From: Candidatus Contendibacter odensensis
GTDB taxonomy: Bacteria > Pseudomonadota > Gammaproteobacteria > Competibacterales > Competibacteraceae
Reading direction: 5' to 3'
Length of the DNA stretch: 64,000 nucleotides
Assembly: GCA_002747185.1 (NCBI GenBank)
Contig: PDTV01000004.1
Coordinates: 62,001-126,000, forward strand
A program made the position numbers and the translations under genes. Below the pieces are notes generated by a model that was not told where the DNA came from, ran no database searches, and worked only from the letters and a program-made list of their open reading frames with translations. How positions within the stretch are numbered: position 1 is the stretch's first letter; the number at the start of each line of letters is the position of its first letter. Positions 58,592-64,000 of the stretch are shown one piece after another.

Positions 58592-58941
58592 GGGAACCGG
58601 TCGATAAGCCGGGTTCTGTCGAGGACGGTCATTCATCTGCGACACCTGTTACCAGATGCCTGTAGCGACCTACCCGGGAACCGTGTGGACCACACGATAA
58701 CGTTCCTCTATTTGGTCTTGCTCCGGGTGGGGTTTACCCTGCCATAACGGTTACCCATTATGCGGTGTGCTCTTACCACACCATTTCACCCTTACCTGCT
58801 CTTGCGAACATAGGCGGTATATTTTCTGTGGCACTGTCCGTAGGCTCACGCCTCCCAGGTGTTACCTGGCACCCTGTCCGATGGAGTCCGGACTTTCCTC
58901 TGTACTGCATAGCGGCACAGCGACCGTCTGACCGGTTCCCT
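58592..58941 (-). ncRNA. rnpB: RNase P RNA
   Basis: The catalytic RNA of RNase P, which trims tRNA 5' leaders. On the minus strand it begins GGGAACCGGTCAGACGGTCG and carries the universal GAGGAAAGTCCGGACTCC and ACAGGGTGCCAGG. It also has the conserved GGGTGAAA-type and GGTAAACCCC stretches, and ends ACAGAACCCGGCTTA followed by the P1 strand CCGGTTCCC. P1 is closed by the two ends. TTTTT follows directly, giving an intrinsic terminator. Position just before mraZ is typical of gammaproteobacteria. The ends are accurate to a few bases. Confidence 0.96.
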
Positions 58942-58942
58942 G

Positions 58943-58948
58943 ATTATA
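58943..58948 (-). promoter_or_regulatory. Candidate -10 box of rnpB
   Basis: TATAAT on the minus strand ends two bases before the first G of the mature RNA as drawn, so the true 5' end may be a few bases further in. No good -35 hexamer is seen at standard spacing. Confidence 0.35.
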
Positions 58949-59402
58949 GTTTTGTGGATATGCGGTGTTATTAGCAAGTCTAAAAATGTTTTGAAGCAGA
59001 AAGGAACCGGTGGTTTTAAAAAAACTCAGGTCAATTAGGTTGGGGGAAATATTAGAGCGATGTGGTACGTATAAGAATAGTTGGCATCATACGGCACGAG
59101 ATCCTTTTGATATTTTTAAGCAGGAAAAAACCAGAATGGATGGTGTAAACAGTATTTAAGCCATAGATGTTTAAGTTAATGAATGCTTTAATATAAGTCA
59201 TTCACCTAAAAAAATTTAGGCAATATTATACGATTAAAGTGTTGTCGAGAGGCAAACGAAGATAAAGCACAGCCAGCCATCAAGCGACGCGGTGTGTAAC
59301 GGTATGGTCGGTGCGGAAAGCGGTGCTGAAGGTCGTGTGCGGCAACAGGCGCAGGTGGTTTATTGAGCACACCGAGGCTATCGGTGTCGGTTACTTTCAG
59401 GC
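58949..59402. other. Intergenic between rnpB and the IS630 remnant
   Basis: Mostly AT-rich to about 59230, then GC-richer. Frames here (for example from 59311) have no recognisable domain. The GC-rich part may be further decayed transposon sequence. Confidence 0.4.
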
Positions 59403-59750
59403 ATGTTCGAGGTGGATGCGGACACGAGCAGCGCCTGGCTGGATCGGTGGAAACCGGCGGGTTGTCGCCAAAACCGCTCGCACGGGAAAACACCGTTTGT
59501 CATGCTTAACGTCCCCATTCACACCAGCCAAGTGTTTCAGGCGCGCATTTCCTGGACCGGTTGCGTCACGGTATCGGCTGGCATTGGTTGCCACCTTACA
59601 GCACCGAACGCGACCTTATCGAAATCCTCTGGCGCACAATCATATAGCAATGGCTCCCACCCAACGCTTATCCCAGCTTCCAGCGCTTACGCGCCAAACG
59701 ACAAATATAGCCTCAATTACTTTGGATCAAAATATCAAGATAATTTTTGA
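59403..59750 (+). pseudogene. Decayed IS630-type transposase, C-terminal DDE part
   Basis: In one frame MFEVDADTSSAWLDRW and PIHTSQVFQARI resemble the segment around the second catalytic Asp. After a frame shift, HWLPPYSTERDLIEILWRTI carries the PPYSP-x-LNPIE-like block with the final Glu, then a stop. After another shift, LNYFGSKYQDNF matches the usual C-terminal end and stops at 59748-59750. It ends 23 nt before the C25 peptidase start. The missing N-terminal half is of the same family as the fragment at 22125-22520. Confidence 0.75.
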
Positions 59751-59773
59751 TCAATTACCTATGGGTTTGCCTG

Positions 59774-62700
59774 ATGAATAAATACACTTTTTTGCAGGTT
59801 ATCTGTATTGGTGTTATCGGCTGTGCCGTACCTGCCTTGAGCGTGGCAGTCGATTATGATTTTTCCGAGTACGGTTTTCAACAGGCATTGGATAATGCTG
59901 CTGATACGCAAAATTGTCTGGTTTTTGCTGATAATCCAGGTGTTAATACAGCCAGCAATAGCTATGAGGCCAACGTTCATGATGATAACGATATCATGAC
60001 GGAGTGGACAGCAATAAACCCCGCACCCGTTGGTGATCAAGCCGATTACCGGATTACTACAACCATTACTAATGTCAACGGGCACGGCAATCTTTATGGT
60101 ATTGGTGGAACCAGCAACCGTATTACGACTTCAGAGGGTGGTCACTGCAAAGATACGAGCAGCATGGATGAGTTGTTTATCCGTTATGATGATGGAACAG
60201 AAAATATACGTTCACAAAAACGCATTGATACTAACCCTGATAGCTCTACCGGTGACTTGATTTCAAACTCGGTGACTGTGGAATTTATTAGCCCGGAAGC
60301 CGTTTTTTATTCAGATGATATTGTCGTTAGCTATAGCAGTGGTAACACTGCGGGTAAAGCATTTGAATCAACTGTTGTTGTTTTTCTTGATGAGGCTGGT
60401 GCCGAGATCGGTAGTTATACCTACAATGGCTATCATTCAAATGGCAATCCCGCAACAAATACGCCAGGTGATGGGACGGCAGCGATTACTGCCAGTAGTG
60501 AAGTGTTTACTGCGGCTGATCCCGGTGTCGTCAATATGGCCGATCCTTGCAATCCAGCATCAGGTACTGATGGTGCAAACGATAACCATAATGTGACAGC
60601 TTCAGACTATGTTGGTTCTGGTGTGCGTCTTGGTGGTTATCGCATTATTACCTATCTGGAGGATGTTGCTTTGGTCGATAGTGATTCCGGTACTGCCGGC
60701 TGTCAGGGCGTGTTTGGTAATAACACGACGACCAATACACAGTTTATCAATCGTGCTACCGGTATGCAGGTACCTGATACGCTACCGGTAACATTGTCCT
60801 ATATGCACGCTGAGCAGAGCTCATCTGGCCTGCGGATACGCTGGCGGACCGTGGCTGAGATTGACAATATCGGTTTTAATCTGTACGGCGATTTGGCGGG
60901 CCATTGGGTTCAGCTTAATGATCATTTGGTAGCTTCAGCGGCGATTAATAGCCTTGAAGAACAGAGCTACACAATCTTGCTACCGGGTCAGCCGATCAGC
61001 CGAATTCAGCTTGAAGATGTAGCAACCAATGGTCGCCGCCAGCGGCATGGTCCCTTTACTGTTAATCAGGAGTACGGTGAATCCCGGCGTGCCCGGCGCA
61101 TTAACTGGCGCCAACAGCGGCGGGTATTAGCAGGTGAGCGACGATTGAAATTGTCTGCTGGCACGCACACCAACGCACGTTTGGATGTCAGCAAGAGTGG
61201 TTTGCAACAGATTGAACACGCTGATTTACTTGCTGCGGGTGTCGATCTCAGTGGTATTAAACATCAACGTATTGGCATCAGCGATCAAGGTCGGGCAATA
61301 GCGCGTTGGATAAGTGATCCTGATGGCGATGGCCGCTGGAGTTCAGGTGATCGTTTAAGCTTTATTGGCACAGTCCAGAAAACGTTGTATAGCGCCAAAA
61401 ATAGCTACATTTTGCACAGCGACGGTCGCAAGGTACATCGAGCAGAACAACGTCATCTTAAAGCTAAGGGATCCTTGAATAAGGTCGTTCGCCGTCACTA
61501 TAGCCATGAACCCAATAGCCAATATAGCTTTGCCGCGCTGGGAGCTGATCCTTGGTACGATACCGATATTCGCGCAATTCGCGGACCCGTCACCTTAAAT
61601 CGTCACTTTGATCTGGATGGGTATATTGATGCGCCCGCGACCTTGGTTATAGAGGGGTGGGGGGTCACTGATTTCCCCGGCAATCAACCCGACCACCATT
61701 TAATCGTTAGTCTCAATAATGTTGTAATTACTGCTGAATGTTGGGTTGACGGTGTGATGGCCAAGCACATGGACGATGGCTGTTGGTTTGATGGACATCG
61801 TGCTTTTCAAATTCGTGCTGAATTGCCTGCTGGATTATTGCGTGCCCGTGCAAACACGTTACGCATCGATTTGCCTCATGATCTTGCTGTCAGGCCGCCT
61901 GTTGGCTGGAGTGAAGCGTATGACATTATTGCACTGGACCGATTCAGCATTGATTATGCCGCAGACACGCGGTTAACGAATGCGAATGCCTGGAGTACTG
62001 TGGTAGCAGCCGGTGAGTACGTATTACTGGATGTCGGGCAAGCTGGAAAAAATGCAGTAACTGTCTGGGCACAAAACGGTACGGCGAGGCAAGCGTATAT
62101 CGCTCAGGTTGAACAGCGTGATAATAAATACTTATTGCCCGCAGCAAAAAATGAAGCACGTCATTTTTGGGTTACACGTCAGGCTGAGCGACCAGAAATC
62201 CATGCGGGCGTACCTGGAGCACTGAAGAGAACGGCGCGAAAAACCAATTATCTGATTATTACCCATCCCTTTTTTCAAGGATCGGCTTTGCAGGAATTGG
62301 TTTCACTTCAGCAAGCACGGGGTTATCGCGTTGAGGTGGTTGATGTCGAGCGTATTTATGCTGCGTATAGCGATCACCAGCCCTCAGCAGCGGCTATAGA
62401 TGCTTTTATTGATGCGAGTGCTGTACGCGGCAGACTGGATAAGGTTTTGTTGCTGGGTGGGAGTTGTCGTGACACGCTGGGTTATGAAAATAGCGCTTGT
62501 GTTGATTACGTACCAACCCATTATCTCGCTGTTGGTTCTTTGGTCACATATGCACCTAGCGATACATTGTATGGCGATATTGATGGGGACCATATACCTG
62601 ATCTTGCCGTCGGTCGCTGGCCATTACGCACTCGCGATGACTTGTCCCGCCTGTTGAATAAGCAGTATGAGTATCAGGCAGATCACAGTGGCTTGTTTGT

Positions 62701-63253
62701 ATCCGGTACTGATGGGTTTGGTGTGCCTCATGGGGATATGAGTGCTGCGTTGACTGACTGGAGTGTGGACTATTCCTCTATGGATGATCAAGGTGAGCGG
62801 GTACGGCAACGCTTGCTGGATGCGTTCAACGATCCGCAAGGCATAGGCTTAATCAGTATGCTGGGTCATACCAGCTATGCTGTGTGGAATTTCAACCCGA
62901 TTCTGTTACGCGGCAGTGATGCAGCTAACCTGACCGGCGCACCGACAGTGGTCACGCAATGGGGGTGCTGGAATAGCTATTTTGTTCACCCGGCATACGA
63001 CACACTGGCGCAGGCGTTATTGCTGGATAGTACCGCAGGTGCGGTTGCAACGGTTGGTTCGTCCAGTCTTGGCAATCTGAACAGTTATATTACCCTGGGT
63101 CGTGTTTTTTTCGAGAAACTTGATCAGGGTGGCGAGTTAGGTGAAATATTGCTTTCAGCACAACGTGAAATCGCACAGGCCAGGCCAGGACTGATTGAGG
63201 AATTACTGATTATTAATAATTTGGGTGATCCAGCACTACAAATGGGTCACTAG
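59774..63253 (+). CDS. Gingipain-like C25-family secreted cysteine peptidase
   Basis: A 1159-residue secreted protein. The signal peptide ends near residue 25 (VPALSVA-VDY). Residues about 26-330 form a beta-rich domain with many Asn/Asp/Thr. A fibronectin-like segment follows (RIRWRTVAEIDNIGFNLYG), then a beta-sandwich region. The C25 domain runs about 825-1155, beginning TNYLIITHPFFQGSALQEL. Its predicted catalytic pair is His1032 in MLGHTSYAVW and Cys1065 in TQWGCWNSYF, 33 residues apart as in gingipain R (His211, Cys244). DIDGDHIPDLAVGRWP is a likely calcium-binding and substrate-pocket segment. There is no Bacteroidetes C-terminal sorting domain, so export is probably Sec plus type II. 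The ATG of MNKYTFLQV fits the signal peptide. Confidence 0.85.
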   Translation: MNKYTFLQVICIGVIGCAVPALSVAVDYDFSEYGFQQALDNAADTQNCLVFADNPGVNTASNSYEANVHDDNDIMTEWTAINPAPVGDQADYRITTTITNVNGHGNLYGIGGTSNRITTSEGGHCKDTSSMDELFIRYDDGTENIRSQKRIDTNPDSSTGDLISNSVTVEFISPEAVFYSDDIVVSYSSGNTAGKAFESTVVVFLDEAGAEIGSYTYNGYHSNGNPATNTPGDGTAAITASSEVFTAADPGVVNMADPCNPASGTDGANDNHNVTASDYVGSGVRLGGYRIITYLEDVALVDSDSGTAGCQGVFGNNTTTNTQFINRATGMQVPDTLPVTLSYMHAEQSSSGLRIRWRTVAEIDNIGFNLYGDLAGHWVQLNDHLVASAAINSLEEQSYTILLPGQPISRIQLEDVATNGRRQRHGPFTVNQEYGESRRARRINWRQQRRVLAGERRLKLSAGTHTNARLDVSKSGLQQIEHADLLAAGVDLSGIKHQRIGISDQGRAIARWISDPDGDGRWSSGDRLSFIGTVQKTLYSAKNSYILHSDGRKVHRAEQRHLKAKGSLNKVVRRHYSHEPNSQYSFAALGADPWYDTDIRAIRGPVTLNRHFDLDGYIDAPATLVIEGWGVTDFPGNQPDHHLIVSLNNVVITAECWVDGVMAKHMDDGCWFDGHRAFQIRAELPAGLLRARANTLRIDLPHDLAVRPPVGWSEAYDIIALDRFSIDYAADTRLTNANAWSTVVAAGEYVLLDVGQAGKNAVTVWAQNGTARQAYIAQVEQRDNKYLLPAAKNEARHFWVTRQAERPEIHAGVPGALKRTARKTNYLIITHPFFQGSALQELVSLQQARGYRVEVVDVERIYAAYSDHQPSAAAIDAFIDASAVRGRLDKVLLLGGSCRDTLGYENSACVDYVPTHYLAVGSLVTYAPSDTLYGDIDGDHIPDLAVGRWPLRTRDDLSRLLNKQYEYQADHSGLFVSGTDGFGVPHGDMSAALTDWSVDYSSMDDQGERVRQRLLDAFNDPQGIGLISMLGHTSYAVWNFNPILLRGSDAANLTGAPTVVTQWGCWNSYFVHPAYDTLAQALLLDSTAGAVATVGSSSLGNLNSYITLGRVFFEKLDQGGELGEILLSAQREIAQARPGLIEELLIINNLGDPALQMGH

Positions 63254-63330
63254 TGTGGGTTCAATTTTGATAATGATCTGATCGCTGTAGTAATGCGTAC
63301 GTAGCCCGCTGGTCTTCTATAAATTTAGGA

Positions 63331-63485
63331 GTTGCCACAGACGCTTCGCGCCTGCGGCAACGGGGCGGCGGATTCCATCCGCGTGTTGCTTGGCGCTTCG
63401 CGCCGCACAACAACGCGGATCAAGCCGACATCGGCCGTCAAAGCCTTTAGCTTTTCCGACCTCGCGGCTTATCCACCGCCCCGTT
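63331..63485. repeat. Palindromic GC-rich island, MITE-like
   Basis: A 31-nt hairpin (63331-63361, GTTGCC...GGCAAC) abuts an element with 15-bp terminal inverted repeats: 63359-63373 AACGGGGCGGCGGAT and 63471-63485, 14 of 15 matching. Inside is another imperfect palindrome (63377-63420) with GGCGCTTCGCGCC at its centre. No gene is seen in the 443 nt between the C25 gene and rsmI. One 84-codon frame through it has no features. Confidence 0.6.
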
Positions 63486-63696
63486 ACGCAACTGCTATGA
63501 CGCGGGTGTCAGCTGGTTTGAAGCTAAAAAAGCGATCATCCGGCTGGCTGTTTGTGCCTGTTGAGCTCACCTGCTTTACACGCTAACCTCAACTGCGTAA
63601 CTCCTGAAATTATCAGAAGAAAAAATTAAAACCACTATCTGGAGTGTGACAAAAGCATGACGGGTAAAACGGATATGTATGGCGGATGTCTGTATG

Positions 63697-64000
63697 CTAT
63701 GGATTATCTGTATCGTTTTTTAGTTTTACTGCCAGTTCGTACAAGGGCTTTTTGCGTAAACCGGTTAACTTGACTGCAACCGCAGCTGCGCGGGTTGGTG
63801 GTAGCTCGGCCAGTAGTGCTGTTAGCAATTGGCGGTTCTCGATGGTATCGGTTGCACGCACCGGTGGCGATGCACCCTGTGCTACAACCACGAATTCGCC
63901 TCGGCAATGGTTGGGGTCAGCGTTGATCCATACACACAGTCGATCCAGGGTATCGTAATGAATGCCCTCAAATCGCTTGGTTAGCTCACGGGCGATGGTC
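63697..64000 (-). CDS. rsmI: 16S rRNA 2'-O-ribose C1402 methyltransferase RsmI (3' part)
   Basis: The gene runs off the window, and only the last 100 codons are present. ARELTKRFEGIHYDTL and RGEFVVVAQG are the conserved C-terminal blocks of RsmI. The domain then ends in the helical tail LLTALLAELPPTRAAAVAVK and a stop. RsmI 2'-O-methylates C1402, the same base that RsmH N4-methylates. In many gammaproteobacteria rsmI is immediately upstream of rnpB-mraZ on the same strand, whereas here 4.7 kb of inserted sequence separates them. Confidence 0.93.
   Translation of the reverse strand, partial: TIARELTKRFEGIHYDTLDRLCVWINADPNHCRGEFVVVAQGASPPVRATDTIENRQLLTALLAELPPTRAAAVAVKLTGLRKKPLYELAVKLKNDTDNP

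Noticed and set aside
63331..63490. Possible integron attC site in the palindromic island
   Set aside because: The ends do not fit the RYYYAAC and GTTRRRY core sites, and no integrase or cassette array is present.

Overview
This window looks like chromosome of a gammaproteobacterium. The evidence is a complete division and cell-wall (dcw) cluster in gammaproteobacterial order, rnpB directly upstream of mraZ, the EF-P lysylation set epmA/efp/epmB, pilB-pilC-pilD-coaE-zapD, and an oligoribonuclease next to rsgA. A FimX-like protein and an Azotobacter-type rhodanese loop (CQTHHR) point towards the Pseudomonas/Xanthomonas/Chromatiales side rather than the enterics. Genus cannot be fixed from the sequence. 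Base composition is moderate, with GC-rich patches in the intergenic regions.

Layout. (1) 0.4-3.3 kb, minus: leuA-udg-rimI. (2) 3.5-8.5 kb, plus: glgX-treZ (glycogen debranching, trehalose release) and a secreted PHB-depolymerase-like esterase. (3) 8.6-14.1 kb: rsgA and orn divergent, an RhdA-type rhodanese, then efp-epmA on minus, head to head with epmB on plus. (4) 14.1-19.8 kb: a FimX-like degenerate GGDEF/EAL protein, convergent with an Mla/MCE-type lipid ABC operon (STAS-MlaE permease, ATPase, MCE protein, auxiliary lipoprotein). (5) 19.8-22.6 kb is accessory: a decayed IS1595-type transposase, an orphan membrane-anchored TAXI binding protein and a truncated IS630-type transposase. (6) 22.9-27 kb, minus: SNase-like nuclease, ispG, isochorismatase-fold hydrolase and a DedA-LssY fusion. 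(7) 27-30.1 kb: thrH and a cyclic-nucleotide-binding protein set among small palindromic repeats. (8) 30.2-35.5 kb, plus: pilB-pilC-pilD-coaE-zapD. (9) 35.5-58.9 kb, minus: rnpB, mraZ-rsmH-ftsL-ftsI-murE-murF-mraY-murD-ftsW-murG-murC-ddl-ftsQ-ftsA-ftsZ, then lpxC, secA-argJ-mutT. (10) 59-63.3 kb, plus: an IS630-type remnant and a 1159-residue gingipain-like (C25) secreted peptidase. (11) 63.7 kb to the end, minus: the 3' part of rsmI.

How they work together. The long minus-strand block builds and divides the envelope: MurC-F, MraY and MurG make lipid II, FtsW/FtsI polymerise it at the septum, and FtsZ/A/Q/L organise the divisome. ZapD bundles FtsZ, LpxC commits lipid A, and SecA exports envelope proteins. 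PilB/C/D and the FimX-like receptor form a type IV pilus module. EpmA and EpmB make and attach beta-lysine to Lys34 of EF-P.

The most unusual parts are the C25 peptidase inserted between rsmI and rnpB beside transposase debris, the orphan TAXI protein between two dead IS elements, a duplicated ftsZ 3' end carrying a perfect hairpin, and several small MITE-like repeats. I found no CRISPR array, no tRNA and no clearly new multi-gene system.
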